From: JADLGL01 sp963732865
GTDB taxonomy: Bacteria > Pseudomonadota > Alphaproteobacteria > Rhizobiales > Kaistiaceae
Assembly (NCBI GenBank): GCA_963732865.1
Contig: CAVTBC010000004.1
Location: forward strand, 372,001-436,000
Direction of reading: 5' to 3'
DNA length: 64,000 nt
Numbering within the stretch: position 1 is the first letter of the stretch; the number at the start of each line of letters is the position of its first letter. The notes below the pieces were generated by a model. It did no database searches. It had not been told where the DNA came from and worked only from the letters and a program-made list of their open reading frames with translations. The position numbers were made by a program, and so were the translations under genes. Positions 16,263 through 25,079 of the stretch are shown piece after piece.

Positions 16263-17606
16263 TTATTCGGCCTCGCCGCCGGCGGATTCGCCGGTCGCCT
16301 TGGCGCCCCGCTTGCCCCCGACCCGGGACCGCAGCGTCTCGAACAGATGCCAGGCGGCGGGGTTGTTCTTGATGAAGCGCTTGGTGGCGACATAGGCGGC
16401 GATGGCCGGCTTGACGATTGAGCCGCGCAGGCTCGCCGCCGACAAATGGTCATAGAGCGCGACCCGAACGTCGGACCAGTCGAGCTTGTATGGCTCGTTG
16501 CCGATGGTGAAATCGAACTCCTTGTAGCCGTGCTCGATGGCATAGCGGAGGAGGTCATGAAGGTGCGCCCGGCCCGGGCCGTGATTGGAAAGGGGGCCAT
16601 CATTGTAGCTCGACAGGATGAGGTAATAGCGTCCGTCATGGAGCAGGCCGATACTGGCCGCGCCAACGTCGGGGCCGATGTCGAGGCGGCTGACATGGAT
16701 GCGCCCGGCCATATGCGGGTCGTTGGCGACAGCCGTATAGAAATCGCGCATTCCGGGGCGGGCGAACATGTCGCTGACGCCCATGCGGGCAAGCGCGCGC
16801 CGCTTCTGTTCCATCAGCGTCACCAGCGTCCTGGCGATGCTGGCCGGATCGCGATCATCGACAAATCGCAGTTCGCCATGTTCGGCAAGGCGGTTCAGAT
16901 GTTTGCGCTGCACCTTACGGGTCGAGGACGATCGCTTGGCGCGATAGAACGCATCCCAGTCGGTGGCGAGGGTTGCGACATGCGCGTCGTCCGGGTGCCG
17001 CGTAACCCCAAGGGTCAGCATCGGGTTCGCCTGCGCGCCGACCTTTTCCGGCATTTTGGCAAGGTCGACGAGGTCGAAGCGAAACCGTTTCTCGGCGCGG
17101 ATGGCCTGCAGGATGTGCTGCCACAGATCGGGCCAATCGAGATGCAGGCCGGCGAAAGACGGCGCCAAGAGGGGGGCGTTGTAGTCACAGAGGTCGGACG
17201 CGAGCCAGGTCAGCTGGTTGGCGAGACGGCCCGGCTCGATCGCCAGCGGCAGCAGGAAGAGGAGTGCGCCATCGGTCGAACGGCCAGCGACGATGACGGG
17301 CATGGTTCCGCGCAGGCCGCCGATATGGATCTGCCACTGGCTCACCCAGTCGAATGTCTGGAACGCGGTGCGCTCGGCCGTCTGCTCGAAGGCGCGCCAT
17401 TCCGGCTCGGCGGATTTGAGGTCGCTCTGCACCGATAGCATCACAGCGGATGCATTCTGCGGCGGCGCGGCCTCGTCACCGGACGGGGTTACCGACGCGG
17501 TCTCCGCCCGCGGATCGTTCGGCCGCGCGAACCCCCCGACGGACGACTGGGGTGGCTTGTCAGTCGGGGAGAGGTTGAGGGGCGGCTCATTGTGAACCAA
17601 GCTCAC
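16263..17606 (-). CDS. GNAT-fold acetyltransferase, CelD/FemAB-like (Acetyltransf_6)
   Basis: A 447-aa protein of the CelD/BcsL type, a double-GNAT fold found in exopolysaccharide and cell-envelope loci. Seen are the N-terminal TAFQTFDWVSQWQ pattern near residue 80, the LRG and LPL segments, and in the second half AASIGLLHDGRYYLILSSYN and EFDFTIGNEPYKLDW, which are typical for this family. The first 60 residues are a Pro/Ser-rich variable tail. It starts with GTG, whose last bases overlap the stop of the flavoprotein gene (GTGA), so the two are translationally coupled. The acceptor substrate is unknown. Confidence 0.8.
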   Translation of the reverse strand: MSLVHNEPPLNLSPTDKPPQSSVGGFARPNDPRAETASVTPSGDEAAPPQNASAVMLSVQSDLKSAEPEWRAFEQTAERTAFQTFDWVSQWQIHIGGLRGTMPVIVAGRSTDGALLFLLPLAIEPGRLANQLTWLASDLCDYNAPLLAPSFAGLHLDWPDLWQHILQAIRAEKRFRFDLVDLAKMPEKVGAQANPMLTLGVTRHPDDAHVATLATDWDAFYRAKRSSSTRKVQRKHLNRLAEHGELRFVDDRDPASIARTLVTLMEQKRRALARMGVSDMFARPGMRDFYTAVANDPHMAGRIHVSRLDIGPDVGAASIGLLHDGRYYLILSSYNDGPLSNHGPGRAHLHDLLRYAIEHGYKEFDFTIGNEPYKLDWSDVRVALYDHLSAASLRGSIVKPAIAAYVATKRFIKNNPAAWHLFETLRSRVGGKRGAKATGESAGGEAE

Positions 17607-18787
17607 TTAGGATCTCCGCTGCGGCCATAGGTGGCCAGACGTGCGGGGCTGGGCGCCCGCAACTGCCGCAGCGTTCCGATGATGAGTTGCCCGGCGTAGC
17701 GGACGTTGCGGCGGATGCGCCAACGCAAGCCCGTTTCCGTCGCCACCTTCCGCGTCAGCATGGCCTTGTCGAGCGAAGCTTCGTCGGTGGCGACCTTGAC
17801 CGGGTCTTGATAGTAGGGCGCGATCTTTTCGGCGGCCATGCCGGGCGTCGCCAGCCAGTTGCCGATGTAGCCGTGGCATAGCCGCTCGACATCGGTGAAG
17901 ACCTTGTTGAGCCCGGTGCCGGCGGCGGGGCATGAGGTGCCGAAAGCGTCGCCGACGAGGACCACGCCATCACGGGCGAAATTGGTGGTGACGTAAAGAT
18001 CCGCCGGCCGCAGGTCGACATCGCCGACGATGTCGAACGCGCCGGTCATCGCCGTGAGGTTCGGCAATACTTCGAGCAGCGCCTCTTTCGGGCTCGTGCG
18101 GATCTTGCGCAGCCAGGGATCGTGCTTGTCGCGATAGATGAAAAGATTGGCGCGGGTAGTCGTACCGAATGGGAACAATGACAGATAGGCGACGCGCTGG
18201 GACAGGTCCTCGGGATAATAGGTCAGCGCGCGATAGGGGAACACCCCTCGACCTGCCGGGACGACATCAAAGCCGATGCTGATCGAATGGGCCGGGCTGA
18301 TTTCGTTGCGCATGAAGCCAAGGCCGGCGCGCAGAGCATTGTTGAGGCCATTGGCGATGATCACGAGCCGCGCCGAGATTTGCTCGCCATCCGACAGCGT
18401 TACGGTCTGGCGGTCGGCGCTGGTGGCGATCTCGGTCACCTTGCCGGTGACGGTCGTGACCGAGCTACCGATGCCGCTCCGCATGGCATTGACGAAGGTC
18501 TCGTAGCTCGCCGAGCACTGATGCGTCGGTCTCTTCTCGACCACGCGCCCATGGCGGGAGATCCAGATGCAATCGGTGTGGTTCACCAAGCGCAGGATGT
18601 GGTCGGCGAGACCGGTCTTCCGCAGCAATGCGATCTGGGATTCGTCCAGCTTTTCGCACCGGAAGTCCGCCGGATAGACATCGTGAGGATCGATGAGAAC
18701 GGCGTCCTGGCCCATTTGCGCAAGCATTGCCGCCGCGGTCGACCCCGCCATTCCGCCGCCGACAATGACAATGTTTGTTTCGCGCAT
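17603..18787 (-). CDS. FAD-dependent oxidoreductase (halogenase/geranylgeranyl-reductase-like)
   Basis: A 394-aa flavoprotein of the p-hydroxybenzoate hydroxylase fold. The N-terminal Rossmann motif VGGGMAGSTAAAML (residues 8-21) binds the ADP part of FAD. The second FAD motif is VGDAFGTSCPAAGTGL, near residue 275. The overall form fits flavin monooxygenases or tryptophan-halogenase-like proteins; the halogenase WxWxIP motif is not seen. It is the first gene of a two-gene operon and its stop overlaps the start of the FemAB-like acetyltransferase. A joint role in modifying a polysaccharide, lipid or pigment is inference. Confidence 0.8.
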   Translation of the reverse strand: MRETNIVIVGGGMAGSTAAAMLAQMGQDAVLIDPHDVYPADFRCEKLDESQIALLRKTGLADHILRLVNHTDCIWISRHGRVVEKRPTHQCSASYETFVNAMRSGIGSSVTTVTGKVTEIATSADRQTVTLSDGEQISARLVIIANGLNNALRAGLGFMRNEISPAHSISIGFDVVPAGRGVFPYRALTYYPEDLSQRVAYLSLFPFGTTTRANLFIYRDKHDPWLRKIRTSPKEALLEVLPNLTAMTGAFDIVGDVDLRPADLYVTTNFARDGVVLVGDAFGTSCPAAGTGLNKVFTDVERLCHGYIGNWLATPGMAAEKIAPYYQDPVKVATDEASLDKAMLTRKVATETGLRWRIRRNVRYAGQLIIGTLRQLRAPSPARLATYGRSGDPK

Positions 18788-19242
18788 GTGCCAATGCTCC
18801 CCGGCCGGAAGATGAGCAGCCGTCCGGGCGGAGCCCCGTCAAAGTGGAAGTATCGGCGTGATTTTGGGAAGAGGAAAGCAGGTGCAAAGTTTAACCTTAA
18901 TACCGCGAAAAATCGATTTAACCTTTGGTAGAACCGCCGGGATCAATAGGCCTAGCGGTTGCATTTGACCATGCGAGAGCCGCTGCTAGTCTCCACCCTT
19001 CGCGCCGACGCAGGAATCGGGATGGATTGTTGCGGATGACGGCGGTTTTCGATTTGGAAGAATCCTTGTACCAATTGCTTAGCCAATGACGATAGCCGCG
19101 GCGGGTCGCACGGGGCGACGCATTATCGTCATCATCGCTCGCTGCAATGTGAGCGGTGCCTCATCCTTGAGGAGGTATATGGCGCTGCGACAAATCGAGC
19201 TGTCCTGACGGGCCGCGTTCCACCGACACGAAGGAATATCTC
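18788..19242. other. 455-bp divergent intergenic region
   Basis: It separates the flavoprotein operon from the ABC transporter and should hold both promoters. An AT-richer part near 18890-18930 has a repeated TTAACCTT. A nine-codon ORF (19179-19208) preceded by GAGGAGG lies 34 bp before the substrate-binding gene. Nothing else is recognised. Confidence 0.5.
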
Positions 19243-20266
19243 ATGAATCGCAAGATCATCGCGATTGCCGCAGGCGCATTGCTCGCCATGCCGGCATTCG
19301 TTTCGACCGATGCACAGGACGCCTCCGCGCCTGCGTGCGAGGTCAATCGGCCGATCGTGTTCGCCGATCTCGGCTACGATTCGGCCCAGTTCGGCAATGA
19401 AGTCGCCCGCTACATTCTGGAGCACGGCTATGGCTGTCCGACGGATGCCATTCCCGGCGAGACGATCCCGCTGATCAACGGCGTCGCCCGCGGCGACATC
19501 GACGTCATCATGGAAATCTGGATGGGCAATCCGGCCCAAGCCTGGGTCGATGCCGCCGCCGCCGGCACCGTCGTTCCGGTCGGCAGCAACTTCCCGGATG
19601 CGACAGAGGGCTGGTTCGTGCCGCGCTATGTCGTCGAAGGCGACGGCGCGGTAGCGCCAGGCCTCCGTTCGGTGACCGACCTGCCGCAATACAAGGATCT
19701 CTTCGCCGATCCGGAAGAGCCGGGCATGGGCCGCTTTTACAACTGCCCGGCCGGCCAAGTCTGCGAGCAGATCAACTCGCGCAAGCTGTACGCCTATGGC
19801 CTCAGCCAGGACTACACCAATTTCCGCACGCCTGGTCAGGCGCTGCTGGCGGTGGTCGAGTTCGGCGGTCCTCCAGCATCAGCCGATCCTCTTCTACTAT
19901 TACGGACCGTCCTGGCTGCTGGGTAAATACGACTTCTACCAGCTCGAGGAGCCGGCGTTCGATCAGGCGACCTGGGATGCGATGAACGCGACCGACACCC
20001 CGACCGCGGCGACGGCCTATCCGGTGAGCAATGTCATCATCGGTGCCAATGCCGAGTTCGCGGCCGAAGCGCCGACGACCATCGCCTTCCTCGACGCCTA
20101 TGGCGTGTCGAACGCGCTGGTCAGCACCTGGCTCGCCTATATGCAGGAGAACGACGCAACGCCGGCCGAAGCGGCAGTTGCTTTCCTAAAGGCCGATCCC
20201 GACGTCTGGACCCAGTGGGTTCCTGCCGACGTCGCGGCGCGGGTTGAGACCGCGCTCGGCATGTAG
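19243..20266 (+). pseudogene. proX: ProX-like substrate-binding protein of a glycine betaine ABC transporter, frameshifted
   Basis: Periplasmic binding protein for a quaternary ammonium compound such as glycine betaine or proline betaine. The start has a GAAGGA ribosome site and a signal peptide (about residues 1-24). The first frame runs well to ALLAVVE and then goes off to a stop at 19926. The next frame continues with AVLQHQPILFYYYGPSWLLG, a hallmark of this family, to 20266. Removing one T at 19861-19862 restores the reading. The repaired length is about 340 aa. Its permease and ATPase follow and are intact, so a sequencing error is a real possibility. Confidence 0.8.
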
Positions 20267-20294
20267 ACCGGCTGCTCCGGTCAGGCCACAATCA

Positions 20295-20326
20295 ACGTCC
20301 GGCGGCGTAAGCTGCCGGACGTTTTT
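20295..20326 (+). terminator. Hairpin with T run between proX and proW
   Basis: The arms ACGTCCGGC (20295-20303) and GCCGGACGT (20314-20322) are perfect complements and are followed by TTTTT. Its position inside the operon suggests partial termination, giving more binding protein than membrane components. Confidence 0.8.
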
Positions 20327-20342
20327 CATCTGAGGTCCGCCC

Positions 20343-21230
20343 ATGCAGTGGTACCTGCCCGTCAGCCCCGACGATTTCCCGGATATCGGCACGGGCCTCG
20401 TCGCCAAGGCCAATGCGTTCCTGCCCTGGCTGGTGATCCATACCGGCAGCTTCTTCAGCGCCGTTACCGACATCATCCTGCAGCCGCTCCTATGGGTTGA
20501 ACAGACCCTGCGCGGTGCGCCGCCTTGGGTCGTGCTGATCGGCATCGGCGTTGTCGCTGCGCTCGCCTCGCGGCGTGTGGTTTTCACCATCGGCATCGTC
20601 GGCGCGGCCTATCTGCTCGGCGCCTTGCAGCTATGGACCGAGGCGATGCAAACCGTCTCGATCATGATCCTGTCGGTGCTTCTGGCGGTGATCATAGGTC
20701 TTCCGCTCGGCGTCCTGTCCGCGCGCAGCAACTTGTCCAAGACGGTGCTGACGCCCGTGCTCGACGTGATGCAGACGATCCCGTCCTTCGTCTATCTCAT
20801 CCCGATCGCGATGCTGTTCGGTCTCGGCAAGGTGCCGGCGATCATCGCCACGGTGATCTATGCGATGCCGCCTCTGATCCGCCTCACCGATCTTGGCATT
20901 CGCGAGGTTGATTTGCGCGTGACGGAGGCGAGCCGTTCCTTCGGAGCGACGCGCTGGCAAATGCTTACCGGCGTGCAGTTTCCGCTGGCGCTGCCGTCGA
21001 TCCTGCAGGGTCTCAATCAGACGACGATGGCCGCCTTGGCGATGGTGGTGATCGCCTCACTTATCGGCGCCCACGGTCTGGGCGAGACAGTGCTGCTTGG
21101 CCTGCAACGTAACCAGCTCGGCCTCGGACTTCTTGGCGGCACCGGCATCGTCCTCCTCGCCATCATCTTCGACCGCATCACGCAGGCAGCCGGCCGGCGA
21201 CGACAATCCTACCGCTCGGTCCGGAGCTGA
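20343..21230 (+). CDS. proW: Glycine betaine/proline-type ABC transporter permease
   Basis: A 295-aa inner-membrane permease of the ProW family. Several membrane helices are visible from residue 55 on. The cytoplasmic EAA loop lies at EASRSFGATRWQMLTGVQFPLA, where the ATPase docks. The segment MQTIPSFVYLIPIAMLFGLG is characteristic of this family. The ATPase gene starts 4 bp after the stop. The whole transporter imports an osmoprotectant or quaternary amine using ATP. Confidence 0.9.
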   Translation: MQWYLPVSPDDFPDIGTGLVAKANAFLPWLVIHTGSFFSAVTDIILQPLLWVEQTLRGAPPWVVLIGIGVVAALASRRVVFTIGIVGAAYLLGALQLWTEAMQTVSIMILSVLLAVIIGLPLGVLSARSNLSKTVLTPVLDVMQTIPSFVYLIPIAMLFGLGKVPAIIATVIYAMPPLIRLTDLGIREVDLRVTEASRSFGATRWQMLTGVQFPLALPSILQGLNQTTMAALAMVVIASLIGAHGLGETVLLGLQRNQLGLGLLGGTGIVLLAIIFDRITQAAGRRRQSYRSVRS

Positions 21231-21234
21231 GAAG

Positions 21235-22464
21235 GTGGCGCTGATCGAGATCAGCCACGTCACGAAGATCTTCGGTCGTCGGCCGGAGAAGGCGCTGGCG
21301 GCCTTGCAGGCAGGCACGACGCGCGAGCAATTGCTCGCCGAAAGCGGGCACACCGTTGCCCTTCGCGACGTTAGCCTGTCGATCGAGAAGGGCGAGATCT
21401 TTGTCGTCATGGGGCTGTCAGGTTCCGGCAAATCGACGCTGATCCGGCACATCAATCGCCTCATCGACCCGACGTCTGGCAGTGTCACGGTGGACGGCGT
21501 CGACATCCTCAAGCTGCCGATCCCCGAGCTTGTCCGCTTCCGCCGCGAACGCCTCGCGATGGTCTTTCAGAATTTCGCGCTGCTGCCGCACCGGACGGTG
21601 GTGGAGAACGTCGCCTACGGCCTCGAGCTGCAAAAGGTGCCGCGGCGCGAGCGAGATGCGAAGGCTAAGGAGTGGATCGATGCGGTCGGCCTCACCGGCT
21701 TCGAGAAGCAATATCCCTCGCAATTGTCGGGCGGCATGCAGCAGCGTGTCGGCCTCGCCCGGGCGCTCTGCGTCGACCATGACATCGTTCTGATGGACGA
21801 AGCCTTCTCGGCGCTCGACCCGCTCATCCGCAGCCAGATGCAGGATCTCCTAATGCAGCTGCAGATGCGCCTCAACAAGACGATCGTCTTCATCACGCAC
21901 GATCTCGACGAGGCGCTCCGGCTCGGCGATCACATCGCCATCCTGCGCGACGGCGAGGTGGTCCAGGTCGGCGCGCCGTCGGAGATCCTGCTGCAGCCGG
22001 CCGACGAGTACGTCCGGGCCTTCGTGAAGGACGTCAATCGTTCGCGCGTGCTGACGGTCGAGACGGTGATGCAGCCACCGCCGCTCCGCCTTTCCGACGA
22101 AACGCTGGAGCGGGCGCTGGCCGAGATGCAGCGTCGCGGTGCGGCCTATGGCTATGTCGTCGATGGTTCGGATTATCGAGGCGTCGTCACGCAGGAAGGG
22201 TTGCGCTCTGCCGGCCGTCTCGCCGGGCATCCCGGCCTGGCGGAGGCGATCGAGGCCGGCCCGACTGTCGCGCCAGACGCAACGCTGGCTGAGGCCTTGC
22301 CCGCGGCGCTGGCAAGCGAGTATCCGGTTCCGGTCGTGGACGCCGACGGCGCGTTGCAAGGCGTCCTCTCTGCCGCTGCGCTCAGCGAGGTGCTAAAGCC
22401 CGCCGAAAGCGGTGAGGAGCCCGACAAGAAAGAAGACGGGCCGCAGGTATCGGCGGGGAGTTGA
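21235..22464 (+). CDS. proV: Glycine betaine/proline-type ABC transporter ATP-binding protein
   Basis: A 409-aa ATPase of the ProV family. With the GTG start at 21235, just after GGAGCTGAGAAG, Walker A is GLSGSGKST at residues 60-68. The signature is LSGGMQQR and Walker B is IVLMDEAFSALD. The long insertion between the first strand and Walker A (residues 15-40) and the C-terminal regulatory region with CBS-like repeats (about 275-390) are both typical of ProV. Upstream in-frame codons to 21097 overlap the permease and are not part of the gene. It overlaps the next start (TGATG). Confidence 0.92.
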   Translation: MALIEISHVTKIFGRRPEKALAALQAGTTREQLLAESGHTVALRDVSLSIEKGEIFVVMGLSGSGKSTLIRHINRLIDPTSGSVTVDGVDILKLPIPELVRFRRERLAMVFQNFALLPHRTVVENVAYGLELQKVPRRERDAKAKEWIDAVGLTGFEKQYPSQLSGGMQQRVGLARALCVDHDIVLMDEAFSALDPLIRSQMQDLLMQLQMRLNKTIVFITHDLDEALRLGDHIAILRDGEVVQVGAPSEILLQPADEYVRAFVKDVNRSRVLTVETVMQPPPLRLSDETLERALAEMQRRGAAYGYVVDGSDYRGVVTQEGLRSAGRLAGHPGLAEAIEAGPTVAPDATLAEALPAALASEYPVPVVDADGALQGVLSAAALSEVLKPAESGEEPDKKEDGPQVSAGS

Positions 22465-22976
22465 TGCGTCTATCGGGAGTGTTGCGTCTCGGCCTTATGG
22501 CGGCGCTGCTGGCGCTTGCCGCCTGTAGTACCGCTTCCGTCCCAACTGAAGGCGGCGAGGTCATCAGCCATCCGGCCGAGGCGCCGGTGCCGGTCGATCC
22601 CGCCGAGGCGGCGCGGATCATCTCATCGGTGCGGGCGGAGAACGGGCTTGGGCCGGTGACGGTCAGCGCCCAACTTAATGCGATTGCGCAAAATTATGCT
22701 AACGTCCTCGCGGCAAAGGGGGCAGTGGCGCACGATCTCGACGGGCGGCTACAGGACCGGTTGAGCCGGGCCGGCTACACGGTCCTCATCGCCGGCGAGA
22801 ATATCGGCGGCGGCTATCGCTCGATCGGCGAGGCGTTCGACCATTGGGAGCACTCGCCGCCGCATCTCGCCAATCTGCTGCTGCCGCCCTACACCAAGAT
22901 CGGCATCGCCACGTCGTTCAATATGAGCAGCCCGTATCGCACCTTCTGGGTGCTGATCCTGGCACTGCCCGGCTAA
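22464..22976 (+). CDS. CAP/SCP-domain lipoprotein
   Basis: A 170-aa secreted protein. The lipoprotein signal ends in ALAACS, so it should be anchored in an envelope membrane. The CAP domain starts near residue 48 (IISSVRAENGLGPVTVSAQLN). It includes AVAHDLDGRLQDRLSRAG, then AGENIGGG and FDHWEHSPPHLANLL, which are the conserved His and Glu segments of bacterial YkwD-like proteins. The ATG overlaps the stop of the transporter ATPase, so it may be co-translated with it. The function of bacterial CAP proteins is largely unknown. Confidence 0.85.
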   Translation: MRLSGVLRLGLMAALLALAACSTASVPTEGGEVISHPAEAPVPVDPAEAARIISSVRAENGLGPVTVSAQLNAIAQNYANVLAAKGAVAHDLDGRLQDRLSRAGYTVLIAGENIGGGYRSIGEAFDHWEHSPPHLANLLLPPYTKIGIATSFNMSSPYRTFWVLILALPG

Positions 22977-23902
22977 AGTTCGGGCTTCTCCCGGTAGTAG
23001 TAGTTGGCCTTGCGGCCGAACAGGAGCCGCCGCAGACGGCGGCGCATACCCTCGCTGCGGCGCAGCGGTTCGACCAGCAGCCGGGCGAAGGAATAGGCGC
23101 CGACCTTGGCGCTGTCGTACCAGCCGAAGCGGCCGGGGGCCGGTTGCGGCAGGTGCATCTTCCGCATCACCGCGTTGACGAAATAGAGGCTGTTCGTGCG
23201 CATGTCGCGGCGCGACTTCCAGGTGATCGCCATGGAGACGGCGTGGCCGTCGCCGGTGCGCACCCAATGCGGCCAGGTGTAGGGCAGGAAGAGACCGTCG
23301 CCCGGCTGCATCTCGAAGACGGTGGCCCGGCTCTCGAAATCATCGGCGTAGCGCAGATTGCGGTGCTTGCCGGGATAGACCTCCATCTCGCGCTCCGGCA
23401 CCAGCGACCGGTCGCGATTGTCGAAGACATGCATCGCCTTGTCGCCGGCGAGATGGACGAAGAAGTTCTCCTCATAGTCCATGTGGAACGGCGTCACGGC
23501 ATTGGCTGAGGCGACGAAAATGAAGCCCTGGAAATCGCGCATGCCGGCGGCGGCGGCGTTGGCGAAACCGAGCTCGGCGGCGCCAGCATCAAGGAAGGAT
23601 GCGATCAGCGCCTGGTATTCCGGCACCGTCTCGACGTTCTTCAGGACCATCCAGGCGTCCGCCGTCTCGATCTGGCGGACGATATCAGCGGGCGGCGCGT
23701 CGAGGGTCGGAACGTCTTCCGGCCGCTGGTCCGGCTTGAGGCGCCCGGAATTGTATTCGACGCGGTCGCGGTCGAGGCGGCCGGTCAGCGCTGCCAGGCC
23801 GTCGAGCGACAGCAGCGGGTTGCCGGTCAGCCCGTGGCGGATGGCGAAGGGCTGATCGGGGAAGGCGGGGCGGGAATCGGCCTCAATGGCGATGGTGCGC
23901 AT
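22973..23902 (-). CDS. JmjC/cupin_8-type Fe(II)/2-oxoglutarate oxygenase-like protein
   Basis: A 309-aa protein with a JmjC-like cupin core. The metal triad is visible as H140-x-D142 (TPFHMDYEENFFVHL) and H212 (PYTWPHWV), as in Fe(II) and 2-oxoglutarate dependent hydroxylases. It is sometimes labelled a transcription factor jumonji homologue in bacteria, but there is no DNA-binding domain. The C-terminal 60 residues are basic. It is the last gene of a cassette flippase, FemAB-like acetyltransferase, JmjC, with gaps of only 1 and 3 bases. It overlaps the CAP gene by 4 bases at the 3' end. The substrate is unknown. Confidence 0.8.
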   Translation of the reverse strand: MRTIAIEADSRPAFPDQPFAIRHGLTGNPLLSLDGLAALTGRLDRDRVEYNSGRLKPDQRPEDVPTLDAPPADIVRQIETADAWMVLKNVETVPEYQALIASFLDAGAAELGFANAAAAGMRDFQGFIFVASANAVTPFHMDYEENFFVHLAGDKAMHVFDNRDRSLVPEREMEVYPGKHRNLRYADDFESRATVFEMQPGDGLFLPYTWPHWVRTGDGHAVSMAITWKSRRDMRTNSLYFVNAVMRKMHLPQPAPGRFGWYDSAKVGAYSFARLLVEPLRRSEGMRRRLRRLLFGRKANYYYREKPEL

Positions 23903-23905
23903 GGC

Positions 23906-25078
23906 TTACCTCGTGGAAGGGCGCACCGCCTGGCGGAGGCGGTGCGCGATTTTGCGCAGATGCGTTTCGGTACGGTGGCTGGCGGCGCCGGCGCGGGCGA
24001 GCCAGCGCGACTGGCGCGGGCCGATGACCAGGGTCGAGACGTTCATACGGCCCGGCCAGATCGGATCGACCATTGGATGGTTCTGCGTCGCCAGGGAATC
24101 GATGCGCGTGACCGCGCCATTGGCGAACAGGAAACGCGGGGCGTCGAGCATCAGCTGTGCGCCGGGCGAGAAATGCGCCAGCGCTTCGTCATAGGCGATC
24201 TTCCAGGTGAGCGCGGTGTGGCCCTCATGCAGGCAGAGAAGCATCGCCGCCGGGCGGTTGCCGACACGCAGCGTCAGGGCAGAGGCGTTGCCGCGCTTGG
24301 CCAGAGCGCCAACCGCTTCACGGCAGAAGGCCGCAATCTGCGGCTGGCTGGCCATGGCGGTTTCGCGCCGGCCTTTCCAGCCGGAAGCCTCGAGCGCGAG
24401 GAACTCCTCAAAGCGCAGCGCAATGTCAGCGGCCGCAACCGCGTGTTCGATCGCTACCGGACCCTCGCCTCCAAGCCGCCGCATCTGCCGGGCATATTCC
24501 TTGCGGCGCTTGCGTGGCAGCAGGGCGCGAAGGTCGGTTTGCGTTGCGTCGACGACCGCACGGGCGTGGCTGTCGATCCGCGTGATGCTGCGATCGGCGG
24601 CCCGGGCGGCCGCCTCGAGCGAGAGCGTGACGGGAGAATCATCTGGGAGATAGGGGAAGATCAACGCCGCGTTGTTGCCAGCGCGTTCAAGCGCGCCTTC
24701 AATCAGCGCGGCGACGACCGTTTCCCGCCGCGCAGCATCGACGACCGGGATGCCCAGCGGTCCATAATCGTGGACCCATACGCTGAGAGCCGGGGCAACA
24801 CGGCCAAGCCGTGTCTGGGTCAAAGGCATCAGGGCAAGCAATCGGCCGTCGCGGCTGCGGACGGCGAGAGGCTCGACGGCGGTCTTCAGGGCGGCCGAGG
24901 CAGGCGCCAGGAACTCGGGGTCGAAGAATGGATTGTCGGACACGGCTCGCGCCGTCAGCGACGGCCACAGGGGCGCGGCGTCCTCCGGCGCGATGGTTTC
25001 CGCCCAGCCGCGCGCCAGGATGCGCGGTGCGCCGGGTTCGGCCCGCGGCCCCGCGACTCCGGTGCCGACCAGGGTCAT
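23906..25078 (-). CDS. GNAT-fold acetyltransferase, CelD/FemAB-like (Acetyltransf_6)
   Basis: A 390-aa second member of the CelD/FemAB-like family in this window. Seen are NPFFDPEFLAPA near residue 50, VHDYGPLGIPVV near 100, the basic RKRRKEYARQMRRL helix typical of these enzymes, and LEASGWKGRRETAM in the middle. It starts one base after the flippase stop (TGA-G-ATG) and ends three bases before the JmjC gene, so the three are co-translated. A role in modifying a surface glycan or lipid carried by the flippase is inferred from context. Confidence 0.8.
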   Translation of the reverse strand: MTLVGTGVAGPRAEPGAPRILARGWAETIAPEDAAPLWPSLTARAVSDNPFFDPEFLAPASAALKTAVEPLAVRSRDGRLLALMPLTQTRLGRVAPALSVWVHDYGPLGIPVVDAARRETVVAALIEGALERAGNNAALIFPYLPDDSPVTLSLEAAARAADRSITRIDSHARAVVDATQTDLRALLPRKRRKEYARQMRRLGGEGPVAIEHAVAAADIALRFEEFLALEASGWKGRRETAMASQPQIAAFCREAVGALAKRGNASALTLRVGNRPAAMLLCLHEGHTALTWKIAYDEALAHFSPGAQLMLDAPRFLFANGAVTRIDSLATQNHPMVDPIWPGRMNVSTLVIGPRQSRWLARAGAASHRTETHLRKIAHRLRQAVRPSTR

Positions 25079-25079
25079 C

